The notes below the pieces were generated by a model that worked only from the letters and a program-made list of their open reading frames with translations, was not told the DNA's origin and did no database searches. A stretch of DNA of 34,290 nucleotides. Source: an uncultured Pirellulaceae bacterium (GTDB lineage Bacteria; Planctomycetota; Planctomycetia; Pirellulales; Pirellulaceae). Shown one piece after another: positions 1-9,202 of the stretch. Location of the stretch: NCBI GenBank assembly GCA_905480235.1, contig CAJQPP010000033.1:1-34290 (forward strand). The letters are read 5' to 3'. How positions within the stretch are numbered: the stretch's first letter is position 1; every line of letters starts with the position of its first letter. The translations under genes were made by a program, and so were the position numbers.

Positions 1-1166
1 AAATATTTTGCGGGCACCGTGGTCATTGCCGCCAGGGCTTTGTCGGCAGGCAGACCACGCTCTACGGCTTGCCTGACGCGTTTGAGAAATTCTCCTTTGT
101 CATCCAGACCTTTCGTCGTAAACGCAAATTCAACGCCTGCATTATTCAACATGGCCGGATTCTCGGGTGCCAAATCCCAATGCATTAGTGATTCCAATGA
201 TACGTTCATGGCATCTTCGGGGGTTCCCACGGAGGGGGCGGAGGCGAAATTCACGGGTAGTATCAGAGGTCGGTTGAGTTGAGCGATCTCGGCTAGCCGA
301 CGATACTCATTCCCATTCCCGACGATCATCAGAGGTACATTGAATTCACGGGCGAATCGATCGGCTCGCAAAACCATCAATTCGTTCGAAGTGCTGACCA
401 ACAACGGTTGCTCGTTTCGCAGCACTTTTCCCAAGGCTTCCAAAGAAGCGTTTCTTTCAGGCCGATTAAGGTTGGTTTGTTGATTCGCCACGCCCCAAGC
501 TGTTGCGTACCATTGCGCGTCGTACATGGCTTGCCGAGCTAAAGCGACCGCCCCCATTGGGGAGGAGGGATAAATTCGTGGCCCGCCGAATCTGCGCTGC
601 ACAGTTAATTCCGCGCTCTGCGCGACTTGATTGGCCAAGACGGATTGCTCTGGATCGGTTTCACTGGCCAAGACCAAGGCAGCCTGTCCCTTGAAGATAC
701 CCGCACCCGGCGTGACCAGTGCCGCCGTTATGCCGTTTTTGATGAATGCTTCGGTAGCATCTTCTTCCCACCCGAACAGTTGCGTCACGTCCCGTTCCGG
801 GCGAATATTTGCATTCCAGTACCGAGCATGCTCGGGCGCCTCCGAGATGACGATTTCCTGTTCACTATAGCCATCGATAAAACCGGCATAGATCGTCTTG
901 CCTGCCAAATCAATAACGCGATGACCGGCTGGCAAGTCGCCCGCATTGCGAACGCTCACAATGCGTCCCTGGCGAATTACGATCACGCCATCCTCAATCA
1001 CGTTGCCGGGACTTACCACAATCTTTGCTCCCTTGAGAGCAAAGGCATTTGGCGTGTTTTCTTGCAAGCCTTCCTCGTGCCGAGTACTCCCGGTCTGTTG
1101 AGCCAACAGGTGAGGGGCCAGCAAGACCGTCATTAAAAAGGGGAGCAAACCAAAACGTAAAAGCAT
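1..1166 (-). CDS. Secreted amidohydrolase-like protein, 3' end cut by window edge
   Basis: The reading frame is open from an ATG at 1166 to the window edge, about 388 residues. Residues 1-22 form a signal peptide (hydrophobic stretch ending near LLA-QQ), so the product is probably exported. Residues 42-100 resemble the N-terminal beta-sandwich and first barrel strand of the imidazolonepropionase-like amidohydrolase superfamily (FALKGAKIVVSPGNVIEDG, then AGFIDGYSE). In active members the barrel strand ends in HxH, which binds metal. Here the corresponding positions read Y100-S-E102, so both metal histidines are missing. The visible C-terminal part ends in a KALAAMTTVPAKYF stretch, typical of the family near the late barrel. 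It may be a non-catalytic paralogue, or half of a longer tandem amidohydrolase whose active half lies outside the window. The family call is fairly firm; catalytic activity is doubtful. Confidence 0.8.
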   Translation of the reverse strand, partial: MLLRFGLLPFLMTVLLAPHLLAQQTGSTRHEEGLQENTPNAFALKGAKIVVSPGNVIEDGVIVIRQGRIVSVRNAGDLPAGHRVIDLAGKTIYAGFIDGYSEQEIVISEAPEHARYWNANIRPERDVTQLFGWEEDATEAFIKNGITAALVTPGAGIFKGQAALVLASETDPEQSVLANQVAQSAELTVQRRFGGPRIYPSSPMGAVALARQAMYDAQWYATAWGVANQQTNLNRPERNASLEALGKVLRNEQPLLVSTSNELMVLRADRFAREFNVPLMIVGNGNEYRRLAEIAQLNRPLILPVNFASAPSVGTPEDAMNVSLESLMHWDLAPENPAMLNNAGVEFAFTTKGLDDKGEFLKRVRQAVERGLPADKALAAMTTVPAKY

Positions 1167-1234
1167 GTTGATTCCTCGACGGAAGAAATGCGTTAAAGAC
1201 AGCAATGGGAAGCCTCAATGATAGACCAATCCAG

Positions 1235-1276
1235 AAAAAAAGCAGCCATGTGAAAGCGACCTTCAGCGGCTTTTTT
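1235..1276 (-). terminator. Candidate intrinsic terminator after bshB1
   Basis: An A7-GC arm at 1235-1243 pairs with GC-T6 at 1269-1276, with one mismatch and two more inner pairs. The A-run on the plus strand gives a T-run on the minus strand, and the other arm gives a T-run on the plus strand, so it could work in both directions. It lies between the stop of bshB1 and the start of the amidohydrolase-like gene, where it would separate the two minus-strand transcripts. This is an inference from base pairing only. Confidence 0.55.
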
Positions 1277-1419
1277 CAAATCGGTCTGGGTGTGTGATTC
1301 CCCACTCAATTGGCGACCGTACGGTCTTAATTTACCGCACTCCCAAGGAAATTGCGCACCTCGGTTTAATCGGCAACCGTGGACAGGACGGAGTCGCCAC
1401 GGTCAAACAGCGTCGCACC

Positions 1420-2118
1420 CTAAACGAGATGACTCAGTTGCTGCAAACCGATCGGCTCTCGGCTGGTAAAGGGTTCCCCAAAACGTACCCCAATGGTCTT
1501 CCCCCAATACGCCGCTTCGATCTCCAGTTGCTCGATAAAACTGGGCAGCAAATGCTCGCGGCCTTGGATGAACTGGCTGTGATAACACTCGATGGCCGCT
1601 CGTTTCTGCGGCCAAACGTCAGTGATATCAAGGATGAAGGCGGGATTTGCGGCCATCTTTAAATGGACACAATAATAATTGTAAATCCGCGTTGGGTGCC
1701 AAGGCTCCCCCCGCATATCCGTCTTGCTTAACTTGGCCCAGAATCTGGCGGCGTCAACCAACTCGGTGGCAGCGAGATGATCAGGATGGGCATCGACCCA
1801 ATAGGGCGCGTAAATGTGCCGAGGGCGTGTCACACGAAAGACCTCGGCGAGCAGGCGGCGATTTTCCAACGTTGCCTCGAGGCTGCGATTCGGCAAACCC
1901 AGATTTTGACGCCAATCCAAACCCAGGACGCGCGACGCTGCTTCCGTCTCAGCCGCTCGAATCTCCAAACTACCGTACGGAGTCGGCTCGCCGTTTGTAA
2001 GGTCAAGGATTCCGACCTTTAGCCCAGCTTCGCGCATTTTCATAATGGCACCGCCCATCCCCAATTCCGCGTCATCCGGATGGGGTGCCACAACTAGCAC
2101 ATCAAGTGATTCAGCCAT
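1420..2118 (-). CDS. bshB1: BshB1-type N-acetylglucosaminyl deacetylase (PIG-L/LmbE family)
   Basis: The 232-residue product is a cytosolic zinc deacetylase of the PIG-L/LmbE family. In bacillithiol synthesis BshB1 removes the acetyl group from GlcNAc-malate. The N-terminal motif APHPDDAELGMGG places zinc ligands at H13 and D16 with catalytic D15, and the third ligand motif is VDAHPDH (H111, H114). The TNGEPTPYGS and RAAET stretches are typical of the BshB1 subgroup, and the length is normal. The open frame extends to 2316, but I chose the ATG at 2118 because the family motif starts right after it and an AGGGAAG ribosome site precedes it. It is transcribed divergently from a small exported protein. 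No bshA or bshC is visible, so the thiol pathway is inferred from family membership. A mycothiol-type or general LmbE deacetylase is the alternative. Confidence 0.88.
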   Translation of the reverse strand: MAESLDVLVVAPHPDDAELGMGGAIMKMREAGLKVGILDLTNGEPTPYGSLEIRAAETEAASRVLGLDWRQNLGLPNRSLEATLENRRLLAEVFRVTRPRHIYAPYWVDAHPDHLAATELVDAARFWAKLSKTDMRGEPWHPTRIYNYYCVHLKMAANPAFILDITDVWPQKRAAIECYHSQFIQGREHLLPSFIEQLEIEAAYWGKTIGVRFGEPFTSREPIGLQQLSHLV

Positions 2119-2338
2119 CGCTTCCCTTTTTTTCGTTGCTTGCAGGCAAACGACATCAGTGCCGAAACCCTTTTTCCAATAACAACTTACCGAAAATTCA
2201 CGGTGCAAAAAATCCACTCTCTCTTTTTCTTTGCGTTTTTGCAGATATCGCCATGGACTTGAACTCTGAGTTCTGGCAACTTTCCCCGAACCAATGGAGA
2301 TGAAGGGGGGCAGCACAACAATTCAAAAGGGAGCCAGC

Positions 2339-2539
2339 ATGCGATTTTTCTGCTTAGCATGTGTTTTCGGAATTCTTGTCGCAGCCGCGAGTTTTTTTAT
2401 CGATTTCAGAAACGCCTCACCTGATAGTCATCCGGCAAAACAAGTCGCCGCGCCCCTGGTCAGCGATCAACCCATGGAACGCTTGCAAACCGACGGTGGC
2501 CCTAACAATGGGTTGCAAATCACCTCAACGGGTAACTGA
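2339..2539 (+). CDS. Small exported or membrane-anchored protein (66 aa), unknown function
   Basis: This short frame starts MRFFCLACVFGILVAAASFF, a lysine-poor but strongly hydrophobic signal sequence or single membrane anchor. It is followed by about 45 polar residues rich in Pro, Gln, Asn and Gly. The ATG at 2339 is preceded by AAAGGGAG, a good ribosome site, which argues that it is translated; an in-frame ATG at 2294 would add a hydrophilic extension before the hydrophobic segment and is less likely. C5 and C8 lie inside the hydrophobic stretch and do not make a convincing lipobox. I do not recognise a family. It sits divergently to bshB1 with a 220-bp shared upstream region, and upstream of another single-pass protein on the same strand. 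Confidence 0.5.
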   Translation: MRFFCLACVFGILVAAASFFIDFRNASPDSHPAKQVAAPLVSDQPMERLQTDGGPNNGLQITSTGN

Positions 2540-2696
2540 AATAAATTAGTTTCCCATATACAATGTAGGTTTTCACTGAGCGCCTGCGTTTGTTACCCAT
2601 GGCTCACCTGCCACGGGGTTTCTCGGGACATACCATGGTCCCCCTGACGGATGGGCTATTGGACCGGCAGCATCCTTTTTGGATTTTCTGATCACC

Positions 2697-3281
2697 GTGA
2701 ATAAAGCTCCCTCCAACGCGATCCAGCTCTCCGTTATTGCGGTTGGCGTGATGGCGGCCATTGCCTTGGCGATCCTCGTGATCTTTGTCATCTCAAGGCA
2801 AACCGACCAACCGCAGGCGGGCAACCCTAACGGATCTGCGGCAACCCGCTCTGCGGAATCCCAAAAAAACAATCTCAGTCCCGATATTTCTGAGGATGAC
2901 GTCAAGAATAAACTCCCGGAATCTCGCACTTTACGGGAACGACGCATTGCAGAATTGCAGGCCGCTCTGGAAAAGCTATCCAGCACCCAACGCGGAGATA
3001 ACAGGCCGGCGAGAAAGCGTTTGAAGACGTTTGAAAGTTTGACAGGCGAACAAAAGAATCTTCTTTGGTGGAAAATTGCCTCCGTCGCTTCCACAAAACA
3101 AGGGGGAGGTACCCGTTACCAATTAACCACCCGGCAAGCGATGCAGATCAGTAGCGAGGTAGGTTCCAGTGACCTCGATGTTTTCAAATTATTCCGGGAA
3201 GGGGTCGATGCGGATTGGCGAACCCCTACGCCACCACCTGAGATAACAGAAGAGAGCGAAACAGGGAAAGCGAAGTCCTGA
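2697..3281 (+). CDS. Single-pass membrane protein of unknown function
   Basis: About 194 residues. One membrane segment (NAIQLSVIAVGVMAAIALAI and following) lies near the N-terminus, followed by a charged, Ser/Asn/Gln-rich linker, a predicted helix (TLRERRIAELQAALEKLSS) and an acidic Pro/Glu-rich tail (TPTPPPEITEESE). The topology looks like an anchored extracytoplasmic or cytoplasmic tail protein; I do not recognise a family. The start is uncertain: GTG at 2697 and TTG at 2679 are both in frame, neither has a good ribosome site, and the frame is open back to 2580 without an ATG. An antisense frame at 2573-3094 is open too, but its composition is less protein-like. It converges with the RND permease gene across 90 bp that contain a GGCAGA/TCTGCC hairpin at 3311-3335. 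Confidence 0.6.
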   Translation: MNKAPSNAIQLSVIAVGVMAAIALAILVIFVISRQTDQPQAGNPNGSAATRSAESQKNNLSPDISEDDVKNKLPESRTLRERRIAELQAALEKLSSTQRGDNRPARKRLKTFESLTGEQKNLLWWKIASVASTKQGGGTRYQLTTRQAMQISSEVGSSDLDVFKLFREGVDADWRTPTPPPEITEESETGKAKS

Positions 3282-3371
3282 CGCTGGCTTTCAAAGGGGC
3301 AGGGCATTTCGGCAGATTCCGTGCGATCGTCTGCCTGACCAGTGGGTGTACGCGGTGCCGTCTCCCAATGG

Positions 3372-6300
3372 TTAGCTGTTCTGGAGGGCGGGATTCGCGT
3401 CCTGATTTTGCTGCTCTAACCACTCCATGTAATCGTCGGTGACTTGCCCCGCTGCGACATTCGCTACCGAAGCGTAGATGTCGTAGAAAACCGGCACCAG
3501 AATCAGAATCAACAACGTTCCCGTCATCAAACCAAACACCAGACTGGCCGCCATTGGGATCAACACCTGAGCCTGCAGTGACGTTTCCAATAACATGGGG
3601 AACAGACCCGCCACGGTCGTGATTGAGGTCAGCATAATCGGACGAAAGCGTCGTTTACCGGCACTCACGAGCGCTTCTTTAATGGGCACGCCCTCGCGCA
3701 CACGACTGTTAATGAAATCAACCAGCACAATGGAATCATTGATAACCACGCCGGTCAGCGCGATCAATCCAAACATACTAAACATGGTCATATCCAGATC
3801 CATGAAAACGTGCCCCACAACGGCACCGATAAAGCCAAATGGAATGATCGATAAGATAATCAACGGTTGGATGTAGGAGCGAAACTCCAGAGTCAGCAAG
3901 ATAAATATCATCAGCAGTACGATCACAAAATTGATACCGAGACTGCTGAATGACTCCATCGTCTGCTGTTGCTCGCCTTCCCAACTGACATACAAAGTCT
4001 TTCCGTCGTTTTTATACCGGCTCAACATATCGGGAATGAAAGAAGATTTCATTTCATTGACGATCTTGAAAGCGTTGGCTCCCGAGGATTTATCAACATC
4101 GGCAGTCACGGTGATGCAGCGTTTTCCATTGAGACGATTGATCTCGGAATTGGCACGTTGCACATCGACGTCTGCGACTTCCGTTAGCGGTAGTTCAACG
4201 CCATTGGCATCACGCACCCGAATTTCTTCGAAACTTGCCATCGACTTACGATCTTCCTCAGGGAAACGCACCATCAGCCGAACCTCATGCCGCCCGCGCT
4301 GCAAGCGCATCGCTTCTTCGCCGAAATAGGCCGCCCGAACGGTGCGAGTCAACCGCGACTCGTCGAGATTAAGGGATCGGCCTTTATCATTTAGACTGAG
4401 CACCATCTCATACTTGCCAACCCGCATATCATCTTCGATATCCGTGACGCCCTCACATTCCGCGAGCCACGCCTTGGCCTCCTCAGCGGCTTGCTCCAGA
4501 ACATCCACGCTTTCGTTGGTCGCCAATAATTTAAATTCGATCTTGTTGCCGCCCGGACCCATGGCGCTGGCACCAAACTTGACAACATCTGTGCCGGGAA
4601 TGGTCCCGAGTTCCTCTCGCCACTGATCAATGATGTCTTGGCTTTCAATCTCTCGTTCGTCGGGCTGAACCAATTCGACTTCGATGGTTCCTACGTGACT
4701 ACCATTGGTCACCCCGGACGGACCACCCAGCGAATTTCCGATTTCACCGATGCGTTGGTAAACCACGTTGATAAAATCTTCGGACGTTTTGGCTTCCACA
4801 CTTCGCAGAGCTGCCTCCAGCTTTTGGGTCGCTTTCTCTGCTTCGAAAGATGCCGTTCCATCGGGAAATACGACCGTTCCGGAGATCTTGCGTGCGTCCA
4901 GTTTGGGAAACGCTTCGAACGCCACCCAACCGGCTGCCACGACCCCGGCCGACAGAATGATTAACGACAGGCTACTGGCCAACACCAGAGGCTTGTTGCT
5001 GAGTGACCACCGCAGAAGAGGTTCGTAGAATTTCTCCACTGCCCATTCCATTCCGCGACCGGCCACTTTATTGAGCTTTTCAAAAGGCACCAACAGTGGC
5101 TTAAAAACATAGAAAACACGCGCTAGTGATCTCAGGAAAAGGTTGTTTTCGTGCGCTAGGTGGCAGGGCAGGATCAACAGGCTTTCCACCAAAGAAATCA
5201 CCAACATGGCAATCACTGCGACCGGCATGACGGCTAAAAACTTACCCATCACACCGGTAATAAACATCAGGGGAGCAAAGGCCAGAATGGTCGTGCTGAC
5301 CGACGCACAGACACTCGGCAGGACTTCGTAAGTCCCTTCCACCGCAGCTTGCACCGGTTTCATACCCAGTTCACGCTTGGCGTAGATATTTTCCCCAATC
5401 ACGATGGCGTCATCGACCACGATTCCCAGCGCCATCAAGAAGGCGAACATGCTCAGCATGTTCAAAGTTTGTCCTGTCATCAACAAGACAAAGCCGGCTG
5501 CCAGGATACTGATGGGGATCCCCATGGCGACCCAAAAGGCGAGGCGTAGTTCCAGAAAAATCGCCAACACCAAGAAGACCAGAAACAAACCCTGCAAACC
5601 GTTTTTGGTCAGCAAATCGATGCGGTCATGAACATCTACGGAGACGTCATTCCACAATTTCAATTCATAACCCTCGGGCATGGTGAGCGATCTTTCGGCG
5701 ACGTACTTTTTCACCGTATCAACGACCGTGAATAAATCCTCGTCCGCAGTTCGTGCCACATTAATGACCAGGGCCGGATTACCATCGACGCGATGCACCG
5801 AGGTCGAATCCGCGAACCCATCAATCACATCACCCACGTCGTCGACGCGGATGGCGTCACCGTTGGGTAGGGAAATCATTTCAATTTTCGCGATTTCGTC
5901 GCCATACTCGCGACGGGCTTTACTGCGAAGCAGCATTTCCTGACTGGCGGTTTCCATTTTCCCGCCCGGCATTTCCATGTTGTTCAAGCGAATCAACTGG
6001 GCGACTTGTTCCAAGCTCAAGCCAAAATCCTGCATCCGCTCTTCCGAAACTTCCACATCGATCTGGTAGTCCCGCGCAGCGATGATTTCCGCTGTGCTGA
6101 TGGCGTTCCGTCCGGGAGGCGCGATCATGAAATGGAACAATCTGCGGAGAAAATTCTCAGGTTTAGCCGCCTCCAGTTGCAATAGGTCCTCACGCACTGA
6201 TTCGGTCAGTTCCCGCAATTGAGTCTGTTGCGTGAGCGGATCAAGCTGGCTGTCATCAGGCCCGAGGATGCCAATGCTGATCGCGGGTATCTTGAAAACA

Positions 6301-6695
6301 ATCTGCCGGACTTCCGGATCTTCCACCGAGTTGGGGAAATTCTGGATCTGATCGATTTGCGAGCGTATTTCATTGAGAACTTTCTGCACGTCCTTGACGC
6401 TCGCATCGAGTTCGATGACTAAAAAACCGAAGCCTTCCCGTGCCACGGACGTATATTTTTTGATCCCGTCTACGCCCGAAACAGCGGCTTCCACTTTTTC
6501 GCAGATGGCGCCTTCACACTCTTCCGGCGTGGAGCCGGGATAGGCGACCGACACCAACAGAATTTCCAGGCTAAATTCTGGAAACACTTCGCGTCGCATG
6601 ACGACCATACTCACCGCGCCAACCAATAACGAGGCAATCAAAATCATGTTCATTGCAGGCGAATTTTTAATCGCCCAATGGATAACCGATTTCAT
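3372..6695 (-). CDS. RND-family efflux permease (AcrB/HAE1-like inner membrane pump)
   Basis: The 1107-residue product is a proton-driven resistance-nodulation-division transporter. The N-terminus has the usual amphipathic start and TM1 (NSPAMNMILIASLLVGAVS), then the porter domain motif YPGSTPEECEGAICEKVEAA. TM2-6 lie at about 365-510, with the proton-relay pair D428-D429 in TM4 (GIVVDDAIVIGENI). The second porter domain and TM7-12 follow. In TM10 the usual Lys-Asn is replaced by N-D (GVVINDSIVLVDF), as in many non-Proteobacterial subfamilies. The region at about 172-200 carries an extra stretch between the porter motifs (FLRRLFHFMIAPPGR) compared with AcrB. The start codon overlaps the stop of the membrane fusion gene by 4 bp (ATGA), so translation is coupled. 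The substrate cannot be read from the sequence; a lipid or drug pump is possible. Confidence 0.93.
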   Translation of the reverse strand: MKSVIHWAIKNSPAMNMILIASLLVGAVSMVVMRREVFPEFSLEILLVSVAYPGSTPEECEGAICEKVEAAVSGVDGIKKYTSVAREGFGFLVIELDASVKDVQKVLNEIRSQIDQIQNFPNSVEDPEVRQIVFKIPAISIGILGPDDSQLDPLTQQTQLRELTESVREDLLQLEAAKPENFLRRLFHFMIAPPGRNAISTAEIIAARDYQIDVEVSEERMQDFGLSLEQVAQLIRLNNMEMPGGKMETASQEMLLRSKARREYGDEIAKIEMISLPNGDAIRVDDVGDVIDGFADSTSVHRVDGNPALVINVARTADEDLFTVVDTVKKYVAERSLTMPEGYELKLWNDVSVDVHDRIDLLTKNGLQGLFLVFLVLAIFLELRLAFWVAMGIPISILAAGFVLLMTGQTLNMLSMFAFLMALGIVVDDAIVIGENIYAKRELGMKPVQAAVEGTYEVLPSVCASVSTTILAFAPLMFITGVMGKFLAVMPVAVIAMLVISLVESLLILPCHLAHENNLFLRSLARVFYVFKPLLVPFEKLNKVAGRGMEWAVEKFYEPLLRWSLSNKPLVLASSLSLIILSAGVVAAGWVAFEAFPKLDARKISGTVVFPDGTASFEAEKATQKLEAALRSVEAKTSEDFINVVYQRIGEIGNSLGGPSGVTNGSHVGTIEVELVQPDEREIESQDIIDQWREELGTIPGTDVVKFGASAMGPGGNKIEFKLLATNESVDVLEQAAEEAKAWLAECEGVTDIEDDMRVGKYEMVLSLNDKGRSLNLDESRLTRTVRAAYFGEEAMRLQRGRHEVRLMVRFPEEDRKSMASFEEIRVRDANGVELPLTEVADVDVQRANSEINRLNGKRCITVTADVDKSSGANAFKIVNEMKSSFIPDMLSRYKNDGKTLYVSWEGEQQQTMESFSSLGINFVIVLLMIFILLTLEFRSYIQPLIILSIIPFGFIGAVVGHVFMDLDMTMFSMFGLIALTGVVINDSIVLVDFINSRVREGVPIKEALVSAGKRRFRPIMLTSITTVAGLFPMLLETSLQAQVLIPMAASLVFGLMTGTLLILILVPVFYDIYASVANVAAGQVTDDYMEWLEQQNQDANPALQNS

Positions 6696-8206
6696 GAACG
6701 AATTACTCCTGGCTCGGACTGAGCCTTCCTGGAATCCAAATCTTCCGCAGGCGTGCTGCTGGGTTGTATCTCGTCCCCACGCTCGCTTGCTGGCGGTCGC
6801 ATCCTGCTGTGTATTTCTTCGATGTTTCTATCCGACGGTATCGTGAGTACTTCCGCATTAACCTCCGGTTGTGAGAGTGCCGAATCGACAATTTTCGCTC
6901 CCGCACTCAATTCGTCACTTTTGATGCTGACGACCACCAACCGATCTTGGGGATTCGGAGCGTCTTCGTAGATACGTTCGATAATCCGCACTTTTCTTTG
7001 TCCCAACTTGCCGTCCTCGACGATCCAAATCCGGTCTCCGGGATGAACCGCAACTTCAGGCAACTCGATAATCGACTCGTCCTCGTCAGGGCGGATATCC
7101 AGTTCAATATCAACATTGACGAACATCCCGCGGACCAAGGCTCTGGGACGACCGTCCTGCATTTTGATAGGTTCGTCGACGACAATTCGGCAGGGGATCA
7201 TTTTGGTCGTCGCATCGACTCCGATCCCGTCATAACGGACCAGCATCCCGTCCCATTCCAATTTTTTCCCACTTGGTAGCGTGCGTTTCACTCGCACCGG
7301 TGTAGGCGGCAATTCATAGGCTTTGGTGGGGTCTAACAGATATCTGGAATCTGGTACCTGGTACTTCACCAATTTGGCGAGCTGTTCAAATCGCAGATTG
7401 CATTTCACATCGATTTTATCGATATCTTCCATGATCACGACGGTTTTCCCGGCGGCCACATAATCGCCTTTTTCTACCGGATCCTGGACAACCACTCCGT
7501 CAAAGGGGGCTTTTATAATGCAGCGATCCTTATTCAGTTGGGCTTCTTTCAAGCGCACGTCAGAAAGCTGAACAGCCGTTTGTAATCGCGTACGTCGGGT
7601 TTCCGCCAATCGTCGCGTGTTTCGTAATTCTGTGAGACTGCGTTCCGCGGACGTAAGGGCACGCATTGCTTGGTCGAGTTCACTGGCAGAGAGTGCATCG
7701 CCGACTTTGACTTTTCTCTGGTAGTCCGTTTTCTGGAGGTCGAACTCCTTGTTCGCCAGCTTCAGCGAAAGATCAAGGTTTCGCAGTTCCTGTTCCAGTT
7801 CATTGATGCTGGCCTCGGCTTGTGACTTTTCCGCCGCCAACCGATCGTAGGTTAGATCGTAATTCGAGGAATCAATATGGAGCAACGTGGCGTCCGCTTT
7901 TACATAGGTACCGGCACGGCACTCCAGCATCTTTTGATCAATTAAACCAGCCACTTGGGCAGCAATTTCAATTTCGCGATGGGGCTCGACGACCCCAGAA
8001 ACCTTCATGCTCACCTGGCCATCAAAATCAACGGAATCGATTACCGTGACGGTTTTACGGGACTCGACAGCTTCCTTCTTCTCGTTGGCAGGGCGAAGAA
8101 ACCACAACCCCAAGCAGACCCCGATCGATCCACCCAGAATTAAGACCGAAGTTGCGTAACGCCCAAAGTCACTCTGAAAGAAACTCTGCAGATTTTTCTT
8201 CGCCAT
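6692..8206 (-). CDS. HlyD/AcrA-type membrane fusion protein of the RND efflux unit
   Basis: The 504-residue product bridges the RND permease and an outer-membrane channel. It has one N-terminal membrane anchor (about residues 16-36). Next come a lipoyl-like half (VSGVVEPHREIEIAAQVAGL), a long coiled-coil hairpin rich in Leu/Glu/Arg (about 115-225), the second lipoyl half (CIIKAPFDGVVVQDPVEKGD) and beta-barrel and membrane-proximal domains. The last 60 or so residues are a polar Ser/Glu/Pro tail that is longer than usual. It lies between the TetR gene (98 bp upstream) and the permease gene (4-bp overlap), so the three very likely form one transcript. No TolC-like gene is present in the window, so the outer-membrane partner must be encoded elsewhere. 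Confidence 0.92.
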   Translation of the reverse strand: MAKKNLQSFFQSDFGRYATSVLILGGSIGVCLGLWFLRPANEKKEAVESRKTVTVIDSVDFDGQVSMKVSGVVEPHREIEIAAQVAGLIDQKMLECRAGTYVKADATLLHIDSSNYDLTYDRLAAEKSQAEASINELEQELRNLDLSLKLANKEFDLQKTDYQRKVKVGDALSASELDQAMRALTSAERSLTELRNTRRLAETRRTRLQTAVQLSDVRLKEAQLNKDRCIIKAPFDGVVVQDPVEKGDYVAAGKTVVIMEDIDKIDVKCNLRFEQLAKLVKYQVPDSRYLLDPTKAYELPPTPVRVKRTLPSGKKLEWDGMLVRYDGIGVDATTKMIPCRIVVDEPIKMQDGRPRALVRGMFVNVDIELDIRPDEDESIIELPEVAVHPGDRIWIVEDGKLGQRKVRIIERIYEDAPNPQDRLVVVSIKSDELSAGAKIVDSALSQPEVNAEVLTIPSDRNIEEIHSRMRPPASERGDEIQPSSTPAEDLDSRKAQSEPGVIRS

Positions 8207-8304
8207 TTAACCGTTCAAAATATTGAGGTGGTGGATTGATACAGATCCGAACCCGGCAATCTGCTTGAGAATTTTGCGACCTAGATTCGAACTAGGTTTT
8301 TCGT

Positions 8305-8952
8305 CTACTCGGATTCGTTTTGTGTTGGTACTTCTTGTTGTGAAAAACTAGCCAACCCACGCATAGTAAATTTCGTAATGTGATCAGCGAGTTGCTCAAT
8401 TTCAAAGGAGTCACGCATATCCGCCGGCACCATCAGGTCCATCACGGCGGTGCCGTACCGGTAATGCAGACATTGTCCAATAATGCTAAATCCGATCTTC
8501 AAACGATCTTCTTCTTTCAGCGGTCCCTCAACCAACTGATCGATCAACACCAACAAACCGCGGAACATCGGCTGAAAGTACTCCTGTACAATCAAGCGGC
8601 AGGCTTCATTGGGTTTCATCAACTCACGCATCAGCAAATTGACTTGCCACGGAGCACCTTGCAACGCGGTCAACCGCCTCAGCAGAGACGAAACGAAATC
8701 GTACAACCGCTCTTCCGCAGGTGTCTCCTCGCTCCATCCTGGAAACGGGTAACGTTCGGCTCGCGATTGGCGAGCGTAAAGAACAGTTTCCAAGTAAAGA
8801 TTCTTCTTGTCGCCAAAGTAATATTTAATACTCGCCACATTCACATTTGCCGCACTACAGATGTCACGAACGGTTCCGTTCTCGTAGCCAACTTCGGCGA
8901 AAATTGGTCCGGCAGCCTCAATAATTCTGTTTTTGGTTGAGTCTTCTCGCAT
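8305..8952 (-). CDS. TetR/AcrR-family transcriptional regulator (CerR-like C-terminal domain)
   Basis: The 215-residue product has a TetR N-terminal DNA-binding domain: TKNRIIEAAGPIFAEVGYEN, then the helix-turn-helix TVRDICSAANVNVASIKYYF at about 27-46, ending in the family's YYFGDKKNLY. The C-terminal part (about 75-200, with LLMRELMKPN and a QCLHYRYG stretch) resembles the DUF1956/CerR ligand-binding domain often encoded beside HlyD-type fusion proteins. It is the first gene of the efflux unit and probably represses itself and the two pump genes until a ligand binds. A palindrome about 36 bp upstream of its start (8988-8999) is the likely operator. The ligand is unknown. Confidence 0.92.
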   Translation of the reverse strand: MREDSTKNRIIEAAGPIFAEVGYENGTVRDICSAANVNVASIKYYFGDKKNLYLETVLYARQSRAERYPFPGWSEETPAEERLYDFVSSLLRRLTALQGAPWQVNLLMRELMKPNEACRLIVQEYFQPMFRGLLVLIDQLVEGPLKEEDRLKIGFSIIGQCLHYRYGTAVMDLMVPADMRDSFEIEQLADHITKFTMRGLASFSQQEVPTQNESE

Positions 8953-8984
8953 TGCTGTCCCCTTGTTCCTGATACACCAATTCT

Positions 8985-9003
8985 ATTAAACGAACGTTTG
9001 AAT
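8985..9003. promoter_or_regulatory. Candidate TetR-family operator
   Basis: AAACG-AA-CGTTT at 8988-8999 is a 12-bp inverted repeat with 2-bp spacer, flanked by A/T-rich bases. It lies about 36 bp upstream of the TetR start codon, where an autoregulatory operator is expected. TetR-family regulators bind short palindromes of this kind. Binding is inferred. Confidence 0.5.
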
Positions 9004-9202
9004 GGTAGGTGCTTTCACACTCAGAAAGTTTTTTAGATGAGATTGTTGTTGCTATGTCTTAACCAGCGAGCCACAAAGCCCACAAGGTCAGCTAAGCAGG
9101 GATTTCTTTATTTATACCCTCGGCAACGGCCAGTTTGGGAATCTCCATCGATTTCCCCATAAAATCTCGCTACAAATGCTGGCTTTTTCAGGTATCTCGA
9201 CC

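Noticed and set aside
2573..3094. Minus-strand frame of 173 aa opposite the single-pass membrane protein
   Set aside because: The plus-strand frame has a real membrane segment and a plausible hydrophilic tail; the minus frame looks like its shadow.
8380..8940. Plus-strand 186-aa frame opposite the TetR gene
   Set aside because: Antisense shadow; the TetR motifs are unmistakable on the minus strand.
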